From: Desulfocapsa sp.
Lineage (GTDB): Bacteria; Desulfobacterota; Desulfobulbia; Desulfobulbales; Desulfocapsaceae
DNA: 7,254 nt
Assembly: GCA_030635405.1 (NCBI GenBank)
Contig: DAOVZA010000092.1
Coordinates: forward strand, 1 to 7,254
Reading direction: 5' to 3'
Shown: piece after piece, positions 1 through 5,561 of the stretch
Position numbering within the stretch: the first letter of the stretch is position 1
How the letters are laid out: every line of letters begins with the position of its first letter
Translations under genes and position numbers: made by a program
Notes under the pieces: model-generated
Told to the model about the DNA's origin: nothing
Databases searched by the model: none
The model's input: only the letters and a program-made list of their open reading frames with translations

Positions 1-60
1 GATTCCCGATAATATTGGCTTATCGTCATAGCTGAAATAAAGAGAATTTACCTCAATCAT
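1..60 (-). CDS. ABC transporter ATP-binding protein, N-terminal 20 codons only
   Basis: This is the 5' end of a gene that leaves the window. Read on the minus strand from the ATG at 60-58, it begins M-I-E-V-N-S-L-Y-F-S-Y and continues to K-P-I-L-S-G-I. That is the usual opening of an ABC ATPase: a first beta strand, an aromatic A-loop residue (Tyr11 in F-S-Y) that stacks on the adenine of ATP, then the lead-in to the Walker A strand. Walker A itself would lie beyond the edge. The ATG overlaps the permease stop as ATGA, and a strong Shine-Dalgarno site (GAGGAAG, complement of 66-72) sits five bases upstream inside the permease gene. In family terms this subunit would energise the importer encoded just before it. 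The identification rests on 20 residues plus operon position, which together are convincing. Confidence 0.85.
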   Translation of the reverse strand, partial: MIEVNSLYFSYDDKPILSGI

Positions 61-1610
61 GATGTCTTCCTCGTTGTGCTCGAATCAGATAATCCTTTTG
101 CATAATGTGTCGTGAGCGAATAAAGCCCCCCTCCAAATAGAAGAGTGCTTAATAGAATCATTAAGGAAAAATAGGCCACCTGCTCTGGAGCGCCATAATG
201 GAGGTAGTTGAATAACCTGATGCCAATACCATTTTTTCCTGCCGGTGAAAGCAGCAGGGACAATTCCAGCTCTGGAAGTGTAAGGGCAAAATTAATTAAC
301 AGTGCTCCGACCATACCTGGCCATATTTGGTACAATCGTATTTTAAACCACAATTGGAAGCCACTTTTGTAGATTCGTGCTGCATCCCAAAGAAGAGAAT
401 CACTGTTGCGGATGCTACCATATATAAACAGGGTTGAAAGAGGTAGAAGTTTTGTCATATAGCCTGATACCAGAAGAAACCAGCCATTATACACACTTTC
501 CATTCCTGTCCAGCTCCAAAAAACAATACTTCCTATTCCAGTTAATGACGATGGAAGTGTAAAGCAAATCAATAGAGATAACCACATGATTCTACACGAT
601 TGTCTGTGAAGATATTCGGCTAGTACCCAGGCAAGGGGAATGCTTAGTACGGAAGCAATCAGAGATATGGAGATACTGTATTTAAAACTCTCAATAGCTA
701 TGGTTGTCATGACGGGCGCCCTGGACAATATGCTCAAGGAAAGTATTTCTTTTAGTGGAATAACTACCTGTAAAAGAACAAACAACAAGGCAATAGCGCG
801 TAAGACATCAAGCCAGATTGGGCCCGAAAAATGGACCATATTATGTCTTCTTGATATTGATAAGGATGAGAATTTGGAAAGAGAGGTTACAGCTATCATT
901 GTTAGAATCGCTGATGTCAGAATTAAAGGAAAAGCAAATAACAGGGCTCCTGCACTATCACCCGTAGCACTGTAGCGTATAAAAATATCCAGAGAATAGG
1001 TACTACGCATAAATAGTGAAGCTAAACCATATTCATTCAAACTGAAAAGAAATACAATACAACAACCGGCAATAAGAGCTGCCTTGAGTTGAGGCAATGT
1101 AATATGGAGAAAACCGCGTACCGGGTCACTGTAAACTTTCATGGCATCTTCTGCTGTTGGATGCATATAGGCATAGCCAATGAGTGTTGCTGCAATCAAA
1201 AGAGGAACTCTGGCAAGTGTCTCTATTGCAAAAGCAACGAAATCACCCTGCGTTGGAAGCCCTAAAGATTGCAGGAAACGTTGCCATGCCAGAGCATGGA
1301 TATAGAGAGGTACTACAACTGGTGAGACGACCAGTAAGCGAAATGCTTTACCTTGCCAGCCACCGATATTAGTTAATATGGAGGCTGCGGGTACGGCGAT
1401 CAATAATGCGGAGACAGAAACTCCTAATGAAAATAAAATGCTGCATAAGAGAAGTTCTATGGTGTCTTTTCCAAACCAGGAAAAGGGGTGTGTGGGGTAT
1501 TCTGATATTACCTTTCCCATTAAAGCCATTAGCGGGAAAAGCATAAATCCTGTAACCAGGAGAGCTCCGGATGCTAATAAGAGAGGAGGAGATTGCTTTA
1601 AAGATTTCAC
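57..1610 (-). CDS. ABC importer permease, double-length (FbpB/AfuB type)
   Basis: This 517-residue protein is very hydrophobic and contains two tandem permease halves (roughly residues 10-245 and 265-505). That is the usual size and layout of ferric-iron/thiamine-type permeases, in which one chain forms the whole channel. Each half carries a cytoplasmic coupling loop of the EAA type that contacts the ATPase: residues 154-173 in the first half (ending I-T-L-P) and about 408-427 in the second (ending I-R-L-Y). Aligned on those ends, the conserved loop glycine is Tyr in both halves (160 and 414), which is atypical. The start is GTG at 1610, overlapping the binding-protein stop as GTGA. No good Shine-Dalgarno site precedes it, so translation probably depends on coupling. 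The ATPase gene follows with another 4-base overlap. Function as an inner-membrane permease is secure; the substrate is not. Confidence 0.92.
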   Translation of the reverse strand: MKSLKQSPPLLLASGALLVTGFMLFPLMALMGKVISEYPTHPFSWFGKDTIELLLCSILFSLGVSVSALLIAVPAASILTNIGGWQGKAFRLLVVSPVVVPLYIHALAWQRFLQSLGLPTQGDFVAFAIETLARVPLLIAATLIGYAYMHPTAEDAMKVYSDPVRGFLHITLPQLKAALIAGCCIVFLFSLNEYGLASLFMRSTYSLDIFIRYSATGDSAGALLFAFPLILTSAILTMIAVTSLSKFSSLSISRRHNMVHFSGPIWLDVLRAIALLFVLLQVVIPLKEILSLSILSRAPVMTTIAIESFKYSISISLIASVLSIPLAWVLAEYLHRQSCRIMWLSLLICFTLPSSLTGIGSIVFWSWTGMESVYNGWFLLVSGYMTKLLPLSTLFIYGSIRNSDSLLWDAARIYKSGFQLWFKIRLYQIWPGMVGALLINFALTLPELELSLLLSPAGKNGIGIRLFNYLHYGAPEQVAYFSLMILLSTLLFGGGLYSLTTHYAKGLSDSSTTRKTS

Positions 1611-2608
1611 AAGAGCAGTTTGTGTAAAAAGTTTTGAGATTGAATAAGGCTATCAACAAGTTTTTGTTGTGAAATACTCATGATTTTAATGGTATCCGGA
1701 AGTGGACAATTTCCATCTGTATACACATGCCCGTTCAGTATGTGAAACCAGCCAAGTTGCGCTAAATATTCTTCATTTTCCTTTGTAAGCAGGTAGTCGA
1801 TCAGTTTTTTTCCATTTTCAGGATTTGGACCGCCACTAATGAGAGCTATAGTATTAGGAATGACCAGAGTACCCATCTCTTTTACCCCTTGGTCCAAAAA
1901 ATGGATGTCAATGGGAGCTCCACGGGCAGCCGCTGCACAAGCATCATCTGAATCAGTCAAGCCAAACCACAGTTCTCCGCTTGCGACCTTGTCTCGAACC
2001 ACAGAATTACCATCTACGAAAAAGATCCCTCGTTCTTTTAACTGTGTAAAAAAGACAGTAGTTTTGTCTTTTCCCATTTCCGCCCAAAGTGCTGCGACAT
2101 GGGTGGCTGTAGTTCCAAACAAAGGCAATGCCATGCCTATCTTTTCAGCAGGAAATTGTTTGTCAATCAGATCATCAATAGACACGTGGAGCGTGTTGGG
2201 CTTTATCTTTTCACGGTTGCTGATAAGAACTCTGGCTCGACCACCAAAAGCATTCCACCGGTTTTCAGGATCATGCCACATTTTATGAGAAGAAGAGGAA
2301 ACTTTGTATTTTGCTAATATGCCATGGGATGCAAGAAGTGCCGTTTGAGCGAACTCTCCATTCCAGAAGACATCTGCCTTAGGGTGTTGTTTTTCGGCAA
2401 TGAGACGGTTTACCAGGCCTGTAGTTTTGCTCGCTTCAACATCAAAGACAATTTTTACATGAATACCGGTTTTTGATTCGAAGGCGATAAGTGCAGGTTC
2501 GGAATAGTGTTGATCAACGGACGTGTATATTATCACTTCATCTTGATGCTCCACGTCCATACACGATGCTAATAAAAAGGTAATAGATAGGAATAATAAT
2601 GCCTTCAT
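1607..2608 (-). CDS. ABC importer substrate-binding lipoprotein, ferric-iron-binding-protein-like family
   Basis: This 333-residue protein starts with a lipoprotein signal: a short hydrophobic stretch ending L-A-S-C, so Cys16 would be lipidated and Met would be at +2. The mature part matches the family-1/FbpA-AfuA fold: a first strand V-I-I-Y-T-S (25-30), A-D-V-F-W-N-G (78-84), F-G-G-R-A-R-V (121-127) and N-S-V-V-R-D-K-V-A-S-G-E-L (201-213), all at the expected positions and order. In classical FbpA the segment after that last motif holds two adjacent tyrosines that ligate Fe3+. Here the aligned residues are Asp221 and Asp222 in T-D-S-D-D-A, so an iron ligand set of that type is absent. It is the first gene of an importer operon and ends in a 4-base overlap with the permease. 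No clear Shine-Dalgarno site precedes the ATG at 2608. The substrate could be a metal ion, phosphonate or another small anion. Confidence 0.9.
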   Translation of the reverse strand: MKALLFLSITFLLASCMDVEHQDEVIIYTSVDQHYSEPALIAFESKTGIHVKIVFDVEASKTTGLVNRLIAEKQHPKADVFWNGEFAQTALLASHGILAKYKVSSSSHKMWHDPENRWNAFGGRARVLISNREKIKPNTLHVSIDDLIDKQFPAEKIGMALPLFGTTATHVAALWAEMGKDKTTVFFTQLKERGIFFVDGNSVVRDKVASGELWFGLTDSDDACAAAARGAPIDIHFLDQGVKEMGTLVIPNTIALISGGPNPENGKKLIDYLLTKENEEYLAQLGWFHILNGHVYTDGNCPLPDTIKIMSISQQKLVDSLIQSQNFLHKLLL

Positions 2609-2651
2609 TTGTTCAATACAAAGAGAGTGGGTATATCGTATTCATTGAAAT

Positions 2652-2682
2652 AGTATATGATATATGTGCATTTGTGTGTCTC
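2652..2682 (-). promoter_or_regulatory. Weak candidate promoter for the ABC importer operon
   Basis: In the 126-base gap upstream of the binding-protein gene, the minus strand has TATACT (complement of 2652-2657), a good -10 match. At a long spacing of 19 bases there is GAGACA (complement of 2677-2682), a partial -35. The region is AT-rich, so a chance match is quite possible. I saw no convincing Fur-box in the gap. Confidence 0.22.
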
Positions 2683-2691
2683 TAGCCGTGG

Positions 2692-2715
2692 ACTCAAAAC
2701 GTATTAGTTTTGGGT
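2692..2715. repeat. Imperfect inverted repeat between the TPR-like gene and the ABC operon
   Basis: ACTCAAAAC (2692-2700) and GTTTTGGGT (2707-2715) can pair around a six-base loop, with one non-Watson-Crick position (G.U on the plus strand, C.A mismatch on the minus strand). It lies about 20 bases beyond the stop of the minus-strand TPR-like gene, where a terminator would be expected. However, no run of U follows on that strand, so it is at best a weak or factor-assisted terminator. A second complementary pair, TTCATTGAA (2641-2649) and TTCAATGAA (2715-2723), encloses it. Confidence 0.35.
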
Positions 2716-2734
2716 TCAATGAAATGGGTTACTA

Positions 2735-3529
2735 TTATTCCCAGTACTGAATGGTGTTTCCAGTACTCACGAACTCAAGACGTCCTCTTGCCTCTGCAGA
2801 ATTGTCGCCATTTGGAACGATATCCAGGAAAAGTTTGTAGTAGGTAGTGGCATCGTTAAAAAGTCCTGTTTTGTCATAGCAAACTGCCAGAAAAAAATAA
2901 AGATTTGGGTCTAGTTCACCATACCCTCCAGTTTCTCCCCTTTTGAAGTAAGATAAAGCCGAAGAGTAGTCATGTAGCAATATATAATAAACCCAGCCTA
3001 CGTTCGCAGAGTGCCGGGGGGTTGTCTCTAGTTCAAGAGCTCTTTTAGCGGCGCCCAATGCCAGTTCACCTCGCTCAGGACTTGATGGTGATTTCAAATG
3101 GTATAGAGCTTTCAGTGTCCAAAGTTCTGGAAGTTCGGGGTAATACTTGAGGCCACCTGTAACAGCTTTTCTTAATTCCTCATAATCACCATTTTCATAT
3201 GCTTTTCGCCCAACACGAACGTAGGAAATCACATAGTTTTCATCGATTGCCACTTCTGCTGGTTGTGAAATAGCAGGAATTTCAATATTGTTTTGTTGGG
3301 ACAGTAGAAAAGCAGCTATGGAAATTGCAATGATAACTAAAATAGATGTAACAATAAGAAGTGTTCTAGATTTTCTGGAAGTTTTTGATGCTTTCTCAGG
3401 TTCTGGCGGTAGATCATTCTCTGAGGACTCTGCTTCAGTGAAAAGAGATTGACCGCATTCACCACAAAAATGCATTTCATCACTTAAAGATGCACCACAT
3501 TCACCACAAAATTTTACACTTGAATCCAT
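2735..3529 (-). CDS. Zinc-ribbon, single-TM protein with TPR-like C-terminal domain
   Basis: This 264-residue protein has three parts. Residues 7-26 are a compact four-cysteine zinc ribbon (Cys8, Cys11, Cys22, Cys25, each pair in a C-G-E-C-G setting). After a polar, Glu/Ser/Lys-rich linker comes one membrane helix at about 56-76, preceded by K/R-rich sequence that puts the ribbon in the cytoplasm. Residues from about 97 to 253 form a helical, TPR-like array with aromatic/alanine signatures such as A-Y-E-N-G-D-Y, W-V-Y-Y-I-L-L-H-D-Y and Y-F-F-L-A-V-C-Y-D-K-T-G. By topology this array would lie outside the cytoplasmic membrane. The ATG at 3529 has the Shine-Dalgarno AAGGTG six bases upstream, starting directly after the stop codon of the TM2 gene (12-base gap), so the two are surely one operon. 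The family resembles widespread zinc-ribbon-TM-TPR proteins of unknown function. A scaffold role is inference. Confidence 0.85.
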   Translation of the reverse strand: MDSSVKFCGECGASLSDEMHFCGECGQSLFTEAESSENDLPPEPEKASKTSRKSRTLLIVTSILVIIAISIAAFLLSQQNNIEIPAISQPAEVAIDENYVISYVRVGRKAYENGDYEELRKAVTGGLKYYPELPELWTLKALYHLKSPSSPERGELALGAAKRALELETTPRHSANVGWVYYILLHDYSSALSYFKRGETGGYGELDPNLYFFLAVCYDKTGLFNDATTYYKLFLDIVPNGDNSAEARGRLEFVSTGNTIQYWE

Positions 3530-3541
3530 TTATTACACCTT

Positions 3542-3970
3542 TTACCAGAAAAACCCAAAGGGGCCTTTATCTTTAAAGGTTTCTGCTTTTAGCCGGAACT
3601 CTTCGTCGCTCATTAACACATATTTAACAGTCTCGGCTAAAGCGACCAAAAATGGAATAGTAAGCCACCATGTAAACAGGTATACAATTCCCCACCCCCA
3701 GGAACCCATATAAAATTTATGTACCCCAAAACCACCCAGAAACATAGCGAACAATGTGACCTTGGCTTTGCTTTTCGGAGCGTCACTGGATAGAGAATTT
3801 GCTGTTTTTTTAATTCCCTCTGCCATTCGTTTTTTGAACTGTGAAGCAGTTTTGTTCTGTTTTTGCTGTGGTTCCGAGATGGTCGCGCCACATTCCCCAC
3901 AGAAACTTGCATTCGGTTCAAAGGGGACACCACATTCACTGCAAAACTTTGGAGCGTTATCTTTTCTCAT
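3542..3970 (-). CDS. Zinc-ribbon plus TM2-domain membrane protein
   Basis: From the ATG at 3970 this is a 142-residue protein. An N-terminal double-CXXC zinc ribbon (C-S-E-C-G, then C-G-E-C-G eleven residues on) is followed by a basic, polar linker and a TM2 domain. That domain has the hallmark turn G-G-F-G-V-H-K-F-Y-M-G between two hydrophobic helices, the second being the W-rich stretch ending in P-F-L-V-A-L-A. The acidic residue normally Asp near the end of the second helix is Glu here. A TTG nine bases upstream (3979) is in frame and would add three residues; the only nearby Shine-Dalgarno (AGGA) is 3 bases from the TTG and 12 from the ATG, so the start is uncertain. A 25-codon ORF overlaps the start in another frame. 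TM2 proteins are common small membrane proteins, mostly without a known biochemical role. Confidence 0.88.
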   Translation of the reverse strand: MRKDNAPKFCSECGVPFEPNASFCGECGATISEPQQKQNKTASQFKKRMAEGIKKTANSLSSDAPKSKAKVTLFAMFLGGFGVHKFYMGSWGWGIVYLFTWWLTIPFLVALAETVKYVLMSDEEFRLKAETFKDKGPFGFFW

Positions 3971-4034
3971 TTTTTTCAAAGTTCCTGGTATGTTTGTATG
4001 AAATGTTGATCAGATCTGTTTCAGGTACAGGCAT
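3957..4034 (-). CDS. Possible 25-residue small ORF/leader overlapping the TM2 gene start
   Basis: On the minus strand an ATG at 4034-4032 is preceded at 4 bases by AAGGAGG, the best ribosome-binding site in the window. The ORF begins M-P-V-P-E-T-D-L-I-N-I-S-Y-K, ends F-E-K-N-E-K-R and stops with TAA at 3959-3957. It therefore runs through the TM2 gene's start codons in a different frame. The peptide is hydrophilic and basic toward its end, with no signal or membrane segment. Three readings fit: a translated leader that couples to the TM2 gene by termination-reinitiation, a free small protein, or the true N-terminus of the TM2 protein joined by a +1 shift at the run of seven A residues just before the ATG (a real shift or a homopolymer error). 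I cannot decide among these from one sequence. Confidence 0.45.
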   Translation of the reverse strand: MPVPETDLINISYKHTRNFEKNEKR

Positions 4035-4048
4035 GCTTCCTCCTTGAA

Positions 4049-4062
4049 TTTTCTATAGAAAA
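4049..4062. repeat. 14-base perfect palindrome upstream of the zinc-ribbon operon
   Basis: TTTTCTATAGAAAA is perfectly self-complementary. It lies four bases upstream of the AAGGAGG ribosome-binding site of the small ORF on the minus strand. It could be an operator, the -10 region of the operon's promoter (TATAGA) or a small 5-bp hairpin with a TATA loop. It is AT-rich, so chance is possible. Confidence 0.4.
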
Positions 4063-4137
4063 AAAAGTATCGCGGAAAAGACGCTTGTGTCGAGGCCATT
4101 GCATATTTTACATGTTGATATCGTTAATGTATACTGG

Positions 4138-4172
4138 TGAGAACATGTTGTTTTAAGACTATCATGTTCTCA
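4138..4172. repeat. Perfect 10-bp inverted repeat in the divergent intergenic region
   Basis: TGAGAACATG (4138-4147) and CATGTTCTCA (4163-4172) are exact complements separated by 15 bases. Neither strand has a T-run after the second arm, so it does not look like a terminator. Its place between the two divergent units, about 75 bases before the HEAT-protein ATG, suits a regulator-binding site or an RNA hairpin in a leader. The core CATGTT occurs a third time at 4111-4116. Confidence 0.5.
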
Positions 4173-4246
4173 GTTCATAGGCAAGCAATGAGCCTTTTAC
4201 AATGCTGTAATATTAGTTCCATAAACACTGGAAAAGGAAGAGAATA

Positions 4247-5077
4247 ATGCATATCTTAAGGTGGTTTTCCTGCGCAACTGTATTGTTATTATTTGGAAAT
4301 GTGGCCTTTGTTACTGCTGAATCACAGTGCGTAGAGGAATGCATCAGGAGCAATCAGATGGCTTCTGTGGGTTTTGAAATTATACAGGGACAATGCAGTA
4401 AAGAATGCAATTTCGAGGAAATTCTTTCCCTGTTAAAATTACCTCAAAAAGAAGCTTATAAGAGCGGTGTCATAAGGTTATCAGAGAGCAATGATCGTCG
4501 GGCTGTGCAACCTCTTGTCGTTGCTCTAAAGAGAGATATCAAGGAACGAACCGGATTATGGTCATGGATTATTCCTGCACTTGGTGCATTGGGGGATCAG
4601 ACTGCTGTTCCAGTGCTCATACACACATTGACATTGTATGACGATGACTGGATCGGAAGAGAGATGTCAGCCTCTGCGTTAGGTTCCATTGGCGATCCAT
4701 CGTGTGTTCCATATCTCCTTACTGCCGCCTGGCGTGCTGATACTCGTGATGCTGCAATTGAGGCCTTGGTAAAGTTCAAAGATGATCGTATTGTACCTGT
4801 ACTGTTATCAGCATTAGATCCAGAGGAATACCAGGATACACGTGATATTGCTGTAAATGGCCTCTATGGTCTCGGGGTGATTGCAGTTCCCCAGATGATA
4901 GAGGCGTTCGCAGATTATTCATCAGAACATCCCGAAACATCAAAACGACTCTTGTTATGCCAACTGCTAAGCACAAGCGGAGATAAACGAGCGCTTGAAG
5001 TAATACAAAAAAGTATAACTGATCCTGACAAAGCTGTGCGGGAATGTGCAGATAACTTTTTCAAAGTAAGGAAGTAG
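4247..5077 (+). CDS. Secreted HEAT-repeat protein with N-terminal twin CX3C motif
   Basis: This 276-residue protein opens with a Sec-type signal peptide: basic start, hydrophobic core T-V-L-L-L-F-G, and V-T-A before Glu25 as a likely signal-peptidase I site. The first mature segment carries C28-X3-C32 and C50-X3-C54, 17 residues apart, which could form two disulfides clamping a helical hairpin. From about 66 onward, alpha-helical HEAT/PBS-lyase-like repeats follow one another. Markers are D-R-R-A-V-Q-P-L, A-L-G-A-L-G-D-Q-T-A-V-P-V-L, A-L-G-S-I-G-D-P-S-C-V-P-Y-L and D-D-R-I-V-P-V-L-L, and the repeats run to the C-terminus. Such repeats act as protein-binding scaffolds; no catalytic residues are visible. 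The ATG at 4247 has AGGAAG six bases upstream. The next gene starts 36 bases after the stop in the same direction, so the two are probably co-transcribed. The partner is unknown. Confidence 0.87.
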   Translation: MHILRWFSCATVLLLFGNVAFVTAESQCVEECIRSNQMASVGFEIIQGQCSKECNFEEILSLLKLPQKEAYKSGVIRLSESNDRRAVQPLVVALKRDIKERTGLWSWIIPALGALGDQTAVPVLIHTLTLYDDDWIGREMSASALGSIGDPSCVPYLLTAAWRADTRDAAIEALVKFKDDRIVPVLLSALDPEEYQDTRDIAVNGLYGLGVIAVPQMIEAFADYSSEHPETSKRLLLCQLLSTSGDKRALEVIQKSITDPDKAVRECADNFFKVRK

Positions 5078-5113
5078 GCTGTCACTATTCTATCTGAGTC
5101 TCAGGGGGTGAGA

Positions 5114-5494
5114 ATGAATCCAGTAATTATATTGATATACTTACTCTTAAGTGGAATTACAGCAACTTATACAATCTTGCTTTGGTATGGTGCAGAGGTG
5201 TGGGCGGCATTTTTTATTCAGTCAGATTATGGAAGTGTTCCTTTCTTTTCCACCCTTTTCCTGGCTCCCCTACCCCTGCCAATCTGGTATCATATGATCC
5301 ATTGGCAAACTTTTGCTATACTTTCACTCCTTTGCTGTATAGTTTGGGGTGCAAAACGTTCCCGTGTAAATAACAGTGATGCAGCTCATTTACTTCCAAT
5401 TACTTTGCATACTCTCTGGATTATTTTTGTAACCAGCTGTCATTTGGTCGCTGCTGTGTTACCCATGTTTGCGGTTGGAAAAATTATTTTATAA
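5114..5494 (+). CDS. Small three-helix membrane protein of unknown function
   Basis: I do not recognise this family. The protein is 126 residues from the ATG at 5114. That start is chosen because AGGGGGTGA (5103-5111), one mismatch from an ideal Shine-Dalgarno, precedes it at the right distance; an in-frame GTG at 5108 lies inside that site and is unlikely. Three membrane helices are visible at about 3-25, 61-80 and 97-121. The K-R-S-R cluster after the second helix puts the 81-96 loop in the cytoplasm and the 26-60 loop outside. That outer loop is aromatic and proline-rich (P-L-P-L-P-I-W-Y-H). There is no signal for a transporter or enzyme. It follows the secreted HEAT protein by 36 bases, and the two may form a pair. 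It is a real gene judging from the ribosome-binding site, composition and clean spacing. Confidence 0.75.
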   Translation: MNPVIILIYLLLSGITATYTILLWYGAEVWAAFFIQSDYGSVPFFSTLFLAPLPLPIWYHMIHWQTFAILSLLCCIVWGAKRSRVNNSDAAHLLPITLHTLWIIFVTSCHLVAAVLPMFAVGKIIL

Positions 5495-5501
5495 TTTTTT
5501 T
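5479..5501 (+). terminator. AT-only hairpin with T-run over the stop codon (weak terminator-like)
   Basis: AAAAATTAT (5479-5487) and ATAATTTTT (5491-5499) pair perfectly around TTT, and T residues run from 5495 to 5501. The form is that of an intrinsic terminator, but the stem has no G-C pair and covers the stop codon of the membrane protein. Efficiency would be low, and read-through into the AI-2E gene is likely. Confidence 0.25.
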
Positions 5502-5516
5502 GCTGATTCACAACAG

Positions 5517-5545
5517 TTGTTAGGTTTTTTACCTATTACTATAAT
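5517..5545 (+). promoter_or_regulatory. Sigma-70-type promoter for the AI-2E/sensor genes
   Basis: A perfect -10 TATAAT (5540-5545) stands exactly 17 bases after TTGTTA (5517-5522), a 4-of-6 match to the -35 consensus. The expected start of transcription is near 5552, only about ten bases before the ATG at 5562. It follows the weak AT hairpin at the end of the upstream gene, so the AI-2E and sensor genes probably have their own promoter. Confidence 0.55.
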
Positions 5546-5561
5546 TTGAGAAATATTGATT

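Noticed and set aside
640..975. Plus-strand ORF of 111 codons inside the permease region
   Set aside because: It is antisense to a clear membrane-permease coding sequence, has no ribosome-binding site or recognisable domain, and its composition is what a complementary strand of hydrophobic codons gives.
1369..1659. Minus-strand 96-codon ORF across the binding-protein/permease junction
   Set aside because: It is out of frame with both well-supported genes that overlap there, and it shows no domain.
1839..2288. Plus-strand ORF of 149 codons opposite the binding-protein gene
   Set aside because: It is a shadow of the binding protein's codons; that protein has a lipobox and conserved family motifs throughout, and the shadow has none.
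2609..2734. Fur-box upstream of the iron-type importer
   Set aside because: I looked for a GATAATGATAATCATTATC-like dyad and found only short AT-rich symmetry (TATAT-G-ATATA), too weak to call.
3637..3939. Minus-strand 100-codon ORF in another frame of the TM2 gene
   Set aside because: The overlapping frame has the zinc ribbon and TM2 hallmark, while this one has neither.
4139..4150. LexA/SOS-type box at GAGAACATGTTG
   Set aside because: The GAAC...GTTC half-site spacing of the Gram-positive box is not met and the Enterobacterial CTG-N10-CAG form is absent.
4138..4172. Intrinsic terminator at the 10-bp inverted repeat
   Set aside because: No T-run follows either arm, the loop is long (15 bases), and no gene ends beside it.
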